NCBI RefSeq assembly: GCF_019649055.1
Contig: NW_026570319.1
Coordinates: 1-64,000, forward strand
Source of the DNA: Paramacrobiotus metropolitanus
Taxonomy: Eukaryota > Tardigrada > Eutardigrada > Parachela > Macrobiotidae
Length of the DNA: 64,000 nucleotides
Reading direction: 5' to 3'
Shown: one piece after another, positions 48,501 through 59,047 of the stretch
How the letters are laid out: the number at the start of each line of letters is the position of its first letter
Position numbering within the stretch: position 1 is the stretch's first letter
Position numbers and translations under genes: made by a program
Notes under the pieces: generated by a model
What the model saw: the letters and a program-made list of their open reading frames with translations, nothing else
Databases searched by the model: none
What the model was told of the DNA's origin: nothing

Positions 48501-49842
48501 CAGAATTTGGTAATTTAGGATTAAACTTCATCTTGGTAATGTGTTCTTTGAATTCTTCGTCGGTTAGGTTGGAATCACTGGTCTTCGGGTCATTTTCAGT
48601 GGTAGTTACAGTAGAATTTAATTCTACTTCAACCACGTTGATGTCGGCAAGATCATCAACTTTCTCACAGGTACAAACGTTAACGTTCTTTTTAATACGG
48701 ACTTTACGCTGCGAGAAGTTGGTAATTAATATCTCTGCTTTGCCATTAACTGAGGTAGCAAGACAATTGCCGACTGATACCAGGTGATTCAACATTAGGT
48801 TCTTATTGGGAGTTAACAACACAGGACTACTGTAATTGTCTGGTAAATCAATCATGAGTTTAATTCCGGATTTCTTGGGAATTATGATGGTATTCTGAAT
48901 AAGAATATTCGTTTTCTCCCATCTCAGACCAATGTGATTGATTATAGCCTCAGGTTCATTGACAATTCCTTCAGTAGGTACTGTAGTATCAACTGGAGTG
49001 GAAGGAGACTGCACAGCATCTGTTTTAGAAACTTCAACTGACACAGTCTTGTCTTCACTTGGTACATTAACAACTGCGGTATTTACGGTAGTAGGAACTT
49101 GGTTTTCAGGAATGGGATTTAAGACAGCTTTATTACCGGTACTGTACACTTGCCTCAAGAGGTAATTAGGTACAAAACTCTTCTGAGAGTAATGCAAATC
49201 TTGCAGGTCAGAAATGATAGTACTATTAATCTGAATCTTCTTAGAAGTTTCAGGTTTCAGGTCTCCTTCAAAGCATAAGCGATCGGTTTTGGGATGTATC
49301 CAAACGCCAGATGCTTTGCAGAAATCATTTCCAAGGATCACAAATTCTCTCGGAGAGTTACAGATAATATAAGCTTTATGGGGAATTATTCTGCCATTCA
49401 GTTCAACGGTAATATCAGATTGGTACATTTCATCCTTTTGAAAGGTTTGGGAAATAGTAGTGAAGTTCAATTTGGGAGCTTTGGAATCACACCTTCGAAA
49501 TTGCAAACGCAATTTCGAAGCTGTGTGCTCGCTGATAATGGAACAGCTAGCACCGGTGTCAACTAACACGATGACCTTTTGGTTATTGATGATTGCTGGT
49601 GCATACACTGGTTTCACAATATCAGGCATCCCAAAAGAACGAAACGGGGTTTTATTAGGGTCACTTTTAACGGTATTCACGTAATTATCTGAAAATCTGA
49701 CTGAGAAATCATTCACATCGACATTCTGATTGGTACTTCTGTTAGGAAATTGACCACCATACTTAAAATGTCGGCACTTGTCATAACGGTAGGGAGGCTT
49801 TCGGTAATATCTGCCACATTGACCTCCTTTCTGATGTGGCAT
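45526..49842 (-). pseudogene. nested gypsy Pol, one premature stop
   Basis: Frame is open over 1,438 codons except one TAG at 46621-46623. Domains in order: aspartic protease (DTGASCSII; VILGNDF), reverse transcriptase (FCVDFRALNKLT, the YIDDV catalytic box), RNase H (ATTEKEC-type YSTTEKECYAIVW, TDHNALRYL), integrase zinc region (HVGYHRTFEKMH ... CHLCKK), and integrase core with Asp in SLDHLGPF, Asp in TSDRGTGF and Glu 36 residues on in NTRAERMM. The stop lies just before the first integrase Asp. In RNase H the usual TDAS at the first catalytic Asp is reduced to TS (LETQIKTSGVGVG), a two-residue loss of that Asp. The start ATG 49842 shares a base with the gag stop. Function as encoded is unlikely. 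Confidence 0.92.
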
Positions 49843-51689
49843 TAGGCTTTTCCCTCACGGGACTCCCAAAAATCAGGGGTATAATTGTCACGGATGAAGT
49901 CATCGTATTCTTTCTGAACACGGTACAGCACACCACGAGGACACTTCGGCTCAACGTGCTCAAGGTCCTGTGGTTTCGCTTTGGTACATTGCTTAAAGGT
50001 ATGACGGTAATCGAGACACACGGGACAGAACAGCTTACCAGACCGTAGTCGGTAGCTTTCGAAATCAAGTTCGTTTCGAGGGAATCTCCATTCAGTCACA
50101 GGTGCATCACGACGTTCACGGGAATTAGACTTTCGGCGGGTAGGATAACGATCCGAACTTCGCGATCGGTCCCGGTCACGGGACCTCTCACGAGAACGAT
50201 CACGGTTACGGTCATAGTCACGGGTATCTCTGCGATCACGGAACAGGTTATCACGGAACTGCCGGGCATAAGTTCGGTTACTCCGGTAATTACGATCGTA
50301 ACTGCGACTGCGGTCACGTCGGTAATCACGGTACTTCGAACTATCAGAACGTTCACAGTTCCGATCACGGTTATCACGAGAACGGCTTCTGCCACGGTAA
50401 TTCGACTGGGAATTATTCTTCATGAAATTCACTTCAGCATTATCACAGGTAACATTCTGAACCACGGGAGTATCGGTCTTATCAATGTTCGCAATTTTGG
50501 TCAGCACTGATCGCATCTTGTCAACTGACTTGGCATCAGTGACTGCCAGTAACTTGCGGTACTCGGGTATATTCATGAATGCTCGGGTAATTTCTGCGAT
50601 CTTGTCGTCTTCGGACATTAAGGGGTTTACTTCGTCGAACAGGACCTGTAATTCGTCAAAGAATGTATCAACATCTTGACCAGGTCTAAATGTCTTCTGG
50701 GACAACTCGATTTGCTTATTGAGCTTGTAATCAGCAGGTAAGTATCGTTTGACCAAGATGGACTTCCATCCATCGTAGTCGGTATTCTGATTCGCTTCCC
50801 ACATAGACTCAAAGAATTTACGAGGGGAATCTTCAAGGTATGCAGGTAACAATAGAATCTTCTTTGATGTTGACCAACCTAGACTGTTGGTAGCACGGTC
50901 ATATTGCCGGAAGAAATCGGTAATAATCAGTTCGGACTTGTTCGCGAATTTCTGAATACCGAAATCTTTCACGGAGACTTTGTGAGAATCAACGGTAGTT
51001 GATGATGACTGGGAATTAGTACTCATCTTCGATAAAGCTTCAACAAGCTGGGACATTGAGACGGAATTTCGGTCACGTTCGAGATGATCGATGCGATCAA
51101 GCATCTGCTTGCGTTCGCTTTCGATATCCCGACGGACAGTTTCTTCATGCAATAAAAGAATATTATCCAGGACTCGCTTTTCATTATCGTTTAGCGTGCC
51201 CAAAAAGGTACGGTACTCAGATTCTGTTCGGGACTTTTGGGTCTGTGAATCACTGATCGCTTCAATATCTTCATTTGCGGGATCGCGTTCGGTACTCGCA
51301 TTCGTATCGGTACTTGTATTGGTAACTGTACGAGAATCAGCAGCCTTACTGCCACCGGCCCGATTGTCCGGATCCGCAGTGGACCGAACATCGGTGTTAA
51401 CCGGTTGTTTCTGGGAAGCTTCGGCAGCTTTTGCTGCATCGGTCGACTTTGAGGTAGTATCCGCAATTCTACGGGAATTATCGGACAAAGGTTCGGGATC
51501 CTTCGGCAGGCGTTCAACGACGCTTGCGAGGGTAATTTTCTGAGCAATGAGGTGATCAGCGATATCGCTTTTCATAACGTCCTTGGTAGTACCGGGACGC
51601 ATACGCAAGACCTCACACAGCTTCTTGAGCTGCTTCACTGAATCTTGCGTAGCATTCAGCTGTTCAATCACTTCAGCTTTAGTAGCCAT
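49842..51689 (-). CDS. nested gypsy Gag
   Basis: 615 residues, start ATG 51689. Helical N-terminus (residues 1-60), Ser/Asp/Thr-rich linker, a coiled coil at about 165-215, and a retrotransposon capsid-type domain at about 250-400 (FFRQYDRATNSLGW, YDGWKSILVKRYLP, DTFFDELQVLFDEVNP). Then an Arg/Asp-rich RS-like stretch (about 430-540) and one CCHC zinc knuckle CPVCLDYRHTFKQC with the canonical C-x2-C-x4-H-x4-C spacing. The stop overlaps the pol start as TAATG. It packages the element RNA into particles. Confidence 0.92.
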   Translation of the reverse strand: MATKAEVIEQLNATQDSVKQLKKLCEVLRMRPGTTKDVMKSDIADHLIAQKITLASVVERLPKDPEPLSDNSRRIADTTSKSTDAAKAAEASQKQPVNTDVRSTADPDNRAGGSKAADSRTVTNTSTDTNASTERDPANEDIEAISDSQTQKSRTESEYRTFLGTLNDNEKRVLDNILLLHEETVRRDIESERKQMLDRIDHLERDRNSVSMSQLVEALSKMSTNSQSSSTTVDSHKVSVKDFGIQKFANKSELIITDFFRQYDRATNSLGWSTSKKILLLPAYLEDSPRKFFESMWEANQNTDYDGWKSILVKRYLPADYKLNKQIELSQKTFRPGQDVDTFFDELQVLFDEVNPLMSEDDKIAEITRAFMNIPEYRKLLAVTDAKSVDKMRSVLTKIANIDKTDTPVVQNVTCDNAEVNFMKNNSQSNYRGRSRSRDNRDRNCERSDSSKYRDYRRDRSRSYDRNYRSNRTYARQFRDNLFRDRRDTRDYDRNRDRSRERSRDRDRSRSSDRYPTRRKSNSRERRDAPVTEWRFPRNELDFESYRLRSGKLFCPVCLDYRHTFKQCTKAKPQDLEHVEPKCPRGVLYRVQKEYDDFIRDNYTPDFWESREGKA

Positions 51690-52066
51690 TATGCGGTAAT
51701 TAGCGGTAATTAGTGGTAATTAATAGCATACGCTGGTATGCGAGTGCGGTAATATCACTGTTGGTAATTGAAACGCAAACGGGAATTTTGCTGTATTGTT
51801 GTACAGCTCAATTGTGGCTTGCGCCAATCAATTTAACGCGAGACGGTAATTTCCTGTACGTGACAGGTTATTGTTCTGAGACTGCGACCCAGACAGAATC
51901 CAGGTACGCAGTCGGGAAATATCCGACAAACACGGAAATGACCTTTCAAATTTACGAAAGTGCTTATCTCAGCAAGGAACAAGCAGATTTTATAGAATCG
52001 TAATTTCAAGGTCACCAGAAAATTAACGATGAGAGTAATAAATAGGTAATTTTACACTGGTTAAAA
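51690..52066 (-). promoter_or_regulatory. gag leader spacer with GGTAAT repeats
   Basis: Non-coding stretch between the leader ORF and gag with seven GGTAAT words on + (51696-51770, 51845, 52050 and neighbours), three of them in close tandem (GCGGTAATTA units), plus one TGACCTTT (51939). Probably part of the RNA leader; role unknown. Confidence 0.5.
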
Positions 52067-52555
52067 TTATGCTGGAAACTGTCCGGTAGCAATACGTCCA
52101 CAATTATGCGAGTTTTTCCACGATAAACGGTAAATTAACAGTGATTTAATCACTGTACCTGTAGACTTGCGTGCTGTTGATGACGAGGAACTGGTTCCGG
52201 ACTCGTCAGTTTTCTTCTTCTTTTCCGTCTTCTCTACGGGCACGACTGAGGCAGAGCGCTTTTCGGACTCCTTGGCGGGAAGCTTATGAATCCTGTACGG
52301 CTTCTCCACAGGTTTCGGGACGATGACAGACTCGAGTGAAGGGGAAGGCTTGGACGAGCTAGGCTTGACAGCAGGTTTATCGACAGACGATTTCTGCAGC
52401 TCAGGTTTCCGTGTAGACTGAACTTTCACGGGACGACTGTCTTCTGCTGCTTTCTTCACAGGCGGACGGGATGGAGGACGTGAGTCCGATACTCCAGAGG
52501 AATCAGATTCAGATGAAGACAACGGCGAACGCTTGCGGGACTTCCGCGAACCCAT
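52067..52555 (-). CDS. leader ORF between primer site and gag
   Basis: ATG at 52555, only a few bases after the primer site, opens 162 codons: a basic Ser/Arg start (GSRKSRKRSPLSSSESD), a Pro/Ser/Lys-rich middle and a Ser-run. No family recognised. It ends 377 nt before gag and is in a different frame, so it would be translated first on the genomic RNA. It could be a separate leader protein or an upstream ORF that tunes gag translation. Low-complexity composition and a clean long frame argue for, but do not prove, expression. Confidence 0.45.
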   Translation of the reverse strand: MGSRKSRKRSPLSSSESDSSGVSDSRPPSRPPVKKAAEDSRPVKVQSTRKPELQKSSVDKPAVKPSSSKPSPSLESVIVPKPVEKPYRIHKLPAKESEKRSASVVPVEKTEKKKKTDESGTSSSSSTARKSTGTVIKSLLIYRLSWKNSHNCGRIATGQFPA

Positions 52556-52558
52556 GAA

Positions 52559-52573
52559 GACCCAGGAGCGCCA
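52559..52573 (-). other. primer binding site of the nested element
   Basis: Sense TGGCGCTCCTGGGTC directly adjoins the 5' LTR, complementary to a tRNA ending GACCCAGGAGCGCCA. The tRNA identity is not assigned. Confidence 0.8.
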
Positions 52574-52909
52574 TAAAACGAGACTCTCAAGTCTCTCAAC
52601 GAGGTTTGCTGGAAAGCGGCCCTCGAGACCAATACGACTGTTCTGTGCTGGTGGTAATGCACGGGATGAGGAAAGGTCATACACAAACACAATCACACAC
52701 TGCCACAAGGCTCACAACTTTAATTCATAAAATCACACGTTAGCAAATTAATTGCCGTCACGTAAGACGGGGAAACTCAATTGAATTTCATTAGAATTTC
52801 CATCTCAACACCGCATCATTAAACAGCCTGTTAATCAGTGATTACCGGTAATCACTACAAACTTCCACCCGACGGTGGCTTACACACTTCCGGTGCTTTA
52901 CACGCTTTA
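52574..52909 (-). repeat. 5' LTR of the nested gypsy element
   Basis: 336 bp, nearly identical to the other LTR; AAAGGTCA on + at 52672. Confidence 0.95.
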
Positions 52910-55900
52910 ATACACTGTTCCCGAGCACTTACTGTACTTTCCACATTATCTTAGTGGACTGGCTCACTCCCGGAAACCGTAACTACCTGTTCTTCATCAT
53001 TACCTTTCAACCTCTCAAGGCGTTCACGCATATCGACAGACTTAGGATCCACTGCACTACGATCTATCGGCATATCATTCGTAACTTCTCTCTGCTGGGC
53101 GGCTGACTGAGATACACCCCCGCAAACTTGCTGTGCTACTGCATCCGAAACATCGTCTTCCACCGAACACCCATTTCGCTGCCGTAAACTTGCAACATAC
53201 TGAATATCATTTAAAAACTGTTCCTCAATACTTTCCAGTTTTTTCAACTTTTCACGAATTTCAACCAATAGCTGCTCACACAGCGGTTGTATCGCTGTTA
53301 CAGCGTTAGATACATCTCCGTAAACTTGCTTACTTACATTTTCACTTACGCCATCGGTTTGTACTGACATGTGCATCACCGTCGCTGGTTGGGAATACCC
53401 CCGCAAACTTGACTGAGAACCGGGTTCGACTCCTGCCTGACTTACCGTAGAAGAATGTGGAACATTCTGCGTCTGCACTGGATACTGCTTGGCTGGCCAC
53501 TGTTTTACCGCGGAACGAAACTGCATAGCGAAAACTTGAGGCGCGTCCTGTGCTAAAGCACTATGTACCATTTTGTACGGCACCAATTCCGCTTCTTTAC
53601 AAATTCCAATACGTTCTGTGCGCATAAGCGCTGGCAAAGAAGGACCAATTCTCGCACGTGGATGAAGGAGAGGATCAAACTTGTGAGCGCGAATAACATC
53701 TGACATTTTATGTGTGGTACGATAAAACATATTGGTTCTTACCGTAGGATCTCTGCGCGAAGGACGCAAGGACATCGCATTAAAATCAAAAATCAATGGT
53801 TTGGTCGACAAAAAGTCCATACCGAGAACAATATGATCTCGATCAAGGGCGGGACTGACTAAGCAAGCATGTTCATAGCTATTACCGAATGACGAAACAC
53901 TAAGTAATGCACAAAGTGGCTCGACCACTCGTGAACCGTACGCTCCTTCCACTAACAACCCTTTCATGCGATCCGGGCATTGGAAAATGTATAAATCCAT
54001 TTCCTTAGCCAACTTGTTAGGAATGATAGAGATACTGGAACCAGTATCTATCATTACTTTTACCTTTTTACCCAAGAACGTCAACGTCGTGTATAATGCT
54101 TGTGCATCGAGAGTGGGCAACAGACAGACCTCATTCGTTACCGGATATTGACTAACGTCAACTACAGTACTCGTACTCAGAGCATAATGTTCAATGTACG
54201 CCTTAAACTCAAGCAAATTAACCTGTGCACCAAACTGCCTTAACATATCTGCCGTAGGTTCGTGCAATCTGGGACAGGCTAATGGCCGATCACAAGTCAG
54301 TGCCGGGTGCAAGTTATCGCACTTGTAACAAATTTCCCTGCCATTATCCAAACGCCATCTTCCTCTCTGAATCTGATCTTCATTAAACTGCTGAGCATTT
54401 TGCTGAACATTACCGTTAAATTGCTGCTGATTATTAAAGCCGCCATTATTTCCAAAATTGCCATTACGATTAAAATTGTTATTACCGCGATTAAAATTTT
54501 GACCATTATTATTAAAATTTCCATTATTACTGAAATTACCGTTAGGCTGACCATTACCATTTTGTGGCATGCCAACATTCACGTTCACTGGGACCGGCAC
54601 TGGCTGTCCACCAGCTAACATCTGAGGTTGTTGATCGTAGAACATGGGCACACCGTGCTGCACGGGTTGCACATTATTCCATTTCCCTGAGTTATTATAC
54701 TGCTTCTGATAGCTACCACGGTTATTATTATTGAAATTACCGCGATTATTCGAATTCCGAAATTCAAAACTTTTCTGAGGGATAAAATTACCACTGTTAC
54801 GTTTTTCACTTTCAAGGGACGCCTGCATCTTCTCCAATTTCTGTAACCGCTCTACCATATCATCGACTGTCTTAATGTTCTGCGGATACAACTGCATGAA
54901 CCAGCTCTCCCTGTTCGCTTTAAGACCGTCCAAGAGAGCAGTCACACGCTCATCCTCAGGTAATTTCAGTTCTTCAAACCAACGACAAAAACTATCTGTA
55001 TAAGTATCTACCGTATCGTCGTGTCGGAAAATACGAGCATTCATTTCACGACGCATATCTGCTGAAGTTACGGCTAAATTAAAATGTTTCAGTAATTTCG
55101 GACGGAAAAAGTCTTCCCAACTCTCATCTGGATTTTCATCAAAAAGCTTTTTAAACCACGCTGCAGCATTACTGCGCAAAGACGCTGCCACTGCTCTACA
55201 AGTTTTCTCGTCATCCCAGTTATTAGACAAAATGCACATGTCGACACTGGTGAGCCACTGATCTATCGGACCTGACTTCTTAGTGCCTTCATACGGCTGC
55301 AATCGCAAAAAAGTATCTGACCTACTTGGCCCACTACTTCTGTCACTTCTTACTGCAAAAGCTTTCGCCATTTCAACTAACGCCTTGTTCTGCGATTCCA
55401 TAATAAAACGAATGTTAGGGTCAATTGCTGGTGCTGCCGGTGCATCACCATGCAACGATCGCGCGGGACTGTGACGATCGACACTGCCATCATGCATGAC
55501 AATATCGTCTGGTGGGGGAGGTAAAAATTCTTCGTTCAAATTACCAAACGGCTGTTGCTGCTGCGCGTACATACCGGGTTGGTGGCACTGTACTACGTTT
55601 TGCGGCGGCACTGCCTGGTGTACATTTTGATTATACACTGACTGCCTAACTTCCTGAGGAACTGCTTGAACAACAGGTGCGTCGGGATGCAATACACCCC
55701 CGCAAACTTGCTGTGACCCAGTACTTACAATAAACGGAACCTGACCTGAATGTTTGCCAGCTGTAATGCCACTGTTAACTGATATGCTATTACCTTGCTG
55801 AATATCGTAGTGCGATGGCTCTGCATGCACTGCACTATGCATAGGCGGCTGCGCTGAGCGTGGCTCACGCACCACTGCTTCCCTAATACGGCCAACTGGT

Positions 55901-56242
55901 GCTGCTACACCCCCGCAAACTTGAGTGCTACCACTACTTCCATTAACTGCCGACGGAATACCTGAATTTACTGGCATAAAGCCTAGCGACTGACTCAACG
56001 ACAAATACGAAAAATTATCTTGGGCCGGCGGCCGACTAAAAAATGCGTTACCCGTACCTACTGGTATTTCCTTCTGGAACGCCCATTCCTTTTCGAACGT
56101 TGCTTCTTTGTTACCCGCTTTGGCTTCTTTAAGCTCCTGTCTCAGCCGTTCATTACGCTCCATTAAATCGCAAATTTCCGAGTCCTTTCCGTCAATTCTC
56201 AATCCAGTTGACTTGAACAGTTTGTCTTTCTCTTGACACGAC

Positions 56243-57465
56243 TCGTCACCACTTCGCACTTTTTGGAATATTTTGAATATTTTGGAAACATGACTGATTG
56301 CGACTTTTCTTTTGACTTTTCTGGCTCAAAAGTTAATTGGGAAAAATTTATACCCGAACTTAAGAAATTTGTTAACCATGTAAAGTGCCTGGAATCGAAA
56401 ATCGAAGAATTGACTGTCGAAAATGTGGCCATCAAGAACCAGCTGAAATTCACTCCCTTCACAACCTTGCCAAGTCTTGCCGTGGAGCCTCCTAAGGAGA
56501 ACCTTTTGTCGTCTAATGATATCGCTGAATTAAAGAACGGAGTGCAAGAGCTATGTGAACGAGTTTTCGTGATAGAATGTGGACTCGCCACTGGCGGTGA
56601 GACCCTGCGCGGGGATACGACAGCGATGATGTGATCTCGGACCCTCTTGTTGCGCGTGTTGTTGATGAAAACTGGATACGCTCCGGGAAATTGGGAACTT
56701 CTGGATGAGAAGAGGAAGACGATGGAGAAAAAGGGGCACTGTGGAAACCTCGAAAAGTTGAAGTGCCGCGGCTTGGTGCGATGAAATGTCCTGAGTTTAT
56801 GCCAGCTGGCATTGAAACCCGATCGAACCCTTCGCCTATGTCATCTCCGCCAACCCATGCTTCGTATGCACATGTCGTTGCTACTAAGCGGTTGCCAAAA
56901 TCTATTCGTGGATGTCAGATCTACAACGGTGCTGACGTGGAACCTCGCAATGAATTGAGCAAGACCCTGCAGTGTAAGCGAAAACCACATGCTGATTTTT
57001 GCGTGAAAGGTATTCCTCGCCTTGAAAATTCAAATTTCACCAGTGTGAAAGCATACAACAATTTCATCGCCAATCAGCTGAACAGCGAAGGAATTTCTAC
57101 CAGATTCGTAAGTGTTTTTGTTCCCCCACGTGGAGACAAGCGCACTGCGACGTTTGCGCGGATTGGAATATTCAAAGACGATGCTGATAAAATCCTACGA
57201 CCTGAACTTTGGCCCTCCAACGTTTTCGTGCGAGAATGGGTGTACTGATTGATCTTGTTGACTATTGTGATATCCTTCGTTTTATGTTACATACTGAAAT
57301 AACTTTGTTTACTGTGCATTGTGATTACGATAGCTGGAAGAATTTTTGAAAGGGGCTGTCATTTTTTGTGGCAGCTGATCTTGAACGTTTGTCTGCAACC
57401 TCGTGCAGGCGTTTACCTGATTGTTGTAGACGTTAAGCTGATTAAACAAACAAACAAACAAACAA
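56243..57465 (+). mobile_element. ORF1-only LINE-like element inserted in gag
   Basis: A 1.2-kb + strand insertion bounded by the 5-bp duplication ACGAC (56238-56242 and 57466-57470). It ends in a simple-repeat tail ATTAAACAAACAAAC..., the hallmark of target-primed non-LTR retrotransposition. It contains an ORF1-type gene and a short 3' region but no endonuclease or reverse transcriptase, so it must be mobilised by a partner LINE (like the HAL1 type in mammals). Confidence 0.85.
56290..57248 (+). pseudogene. LINE-type ORF1 protein, frameshifted
   Basis: ATG 56290 opens a coiled-coil-type N-terminus (FIPELKKFVNHVKCLESKIEELTVEN without a zinc finger). Near 56600 the plausible reading changes frame (DSDDVISDPLVARVVDENW) and an in-frame TGA occurs near 56705, then continues EEEDDGEKGALWKP to a stop at 57246. 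The C-terminal half (LENSNFTSVKAYNNFI, then GDKRTATFARIGIF and LWPSNVFVREW) resembles the RNA-binding C-terminal region of ORF1 proteins in CR1/L2-like LINEs. One frameshift and one stop make this copy defective. Family is by general resemblance. Confidence 0.6.
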
Positions 57466-59047
57466 ACGACGCATTTAGCTTACGCTCTCTGTCCAAGGCT
57501 GCTTTTAAATCCCTTTCTGCGACTATTTTAGCATTTTTCTCTGCCTGACAATTTACTTTTGACTGCTCAATTTCCAAGGAGAGCTTTTTCTCCGTATCTT
57601 TATGCGCTGCATACGAAGTTACCTGCTTGGACTGTACCAAATTTCCGTGAACCTGCTTCAAATTATCGAACTGTGAGCACACTTGATTTAGAGCGACTTC
57701 CAGTTCCTGATTTTTCTGAATCGTTTTCGCAAAATCAACGTTATCGTCTTCAAGTTCCTTAACCTGTTTCCTCAACTTACTACACTCATTCTGACACTGC
57801 CTCAACAAGGCCTGGTCATTGTCCCTATACTGCCTGACATTATTCAAGTCATTCTTTACATAATCGACTTCATTCTGCATGTTTTCCTTACTCACTTTCT
57901 CTCTTTCGATGATCTGATTTAATCTGTCAATTTCGTCCCTAGAATTAACCTGCTGTAAGCACAAGGCGATATAGCCTTTTGTGCACCGAATTAATGTACC
58001 TATCGACTCTCTCGTAACAGTTCTGACTTCCTGCTCTGACTGCGAGGCACGAAGCCTTTCCTCGACTGCCTTCACTTCTTCTACAAACTCACGCCGCATT
58101 GGCTCGAAATATTTTTCCTGAACAAACTGCCTCAACTCTGGCTGCATCGGGTGCCACAGACCCAAAATGTCACCGCCACCTTCAGGTAAATCATCATCCA
58201 ATAAAGACCGATTGCCGTGATTAAAGGCAGTATCATTTAAACTAGATTCTGACGACGGCGATTCATTACGACGAGTAATATTATTGAAATTAAAAAGAAT
58301 TTCAGAATTAGTGGACGCATTGCCACTGACAGTTATACTCGTATCATGTGCCACTGCACTACGATCGAGCGAATTTTGCGCTAACGCTGCATTATCATTG
58401 TCCAAAGCGATTTGGCCTGGACCCGCATTTACTGTTACTGCGACTGACTCAAACACTGCCTGAATACTAGGAGGGGGCAAGGTCGTATTTTCAACACCTT
58501 CAGTAGCACTGCTCACCAGGTCTACCAATGGCGCGTTATTTTTCCCGGAATTTTCAACAATTACCGAAGCATTTAAATGCTTATCTGACGCAACTGCTGT
58601 AATTCGAGTACGCAAATTCTTATTCTGACTCATCTCCTTTTTGACCCTGACTTCCTCTTTGTACGCGTCAATGTTCTGAACAGCCCAGTCTTTTGTTAAC
58701 TGAAATTCTTCCTCAGACATATCAACATATTGGGAGGGAACAGACCGTTCGTTATCCATCCAAGCCCCATAATAACTGGGTGCCCGTAATAACGAAGTAT
58801 TCTTGTCTTCCCAGTCAACCCATTGTTGACTGCAATATGCACTTTTAACATCCGGAGGTTCGATACCAACCGCTCTGTACATAAGACCCAAGGGAATGCG
58901 ACGCGAGAATTTATATTTCGTGTCGTATTCACCCTCACTAGCTGAGTACTGCAACCTATCTGCACTGATTTTCCTGACTGGCCAAAAGCCATCCCGTTTA
59001 ACCACGTAATCACCTGACTCCGACAGTTTGTTGAATTCGAAAACTGC

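Larger units (their letters stand above)
44697..52909 (-). mobile_element. nested Ty3/gypsy LTR retrotransposon, structurally complete
   Basis: 8,213 bp with LTRs 44697-45032 and 52574-52909 (336 bp each, about two differences by eye), flanked by ATAC (44693-44696 and 52910-52913). Sense is minus. Order: 5' LTR, primer site, leader ORF, gag, pol (protease, reverse transcriptase, RNase H, integrase), polypurine tract, 3' LTR; no envelope gene. It lies inside the outer element. LTR near-identity means a young insertion, but pol carries a stop codon and an altered RNase H. Confidence 0.95.
52951..59047 (-). pseudogene. outer element gag-protease, split by a LINE-like insertion
   Basis: Coding parts are 59047-57471 and 56242-52951. 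Removing 56243-57470 restores one frame of about 1,600 codons with the join inside KLNAS-CQEKD. The N-terminal 500 residues are acidic, with a long coiled coil at the join. The capsid-like retrotransposon gag region is at about 54850-55250 (WFKKLFDENPDESWEDFF, then RWFEELKLPEDERVTALLDG). Next come an Asn/Gly-rich stretch, a zinc knuckle CYKCDNLHPALTC (C-x2-C-x3-H-x4-C) and an aspartic protease with DTGSSISIIPNK and HIVLGMDFL. The C-terminal 250 residues carry repeated QVCGGV. No ATG opens the frame: the first is at 58882, so a spliced start is possible. The stop at 52951 is in frame with the pol remnant beyond the nested element. Confidence 0.85.

Noticed and set aside
49842-51689. Cellular SR splicing factor, because of RS/RD repeats
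   Set aside because: The Arg/Asp-rich part is followed by a CCHC knuckle and overlaps pol; it is Gag.
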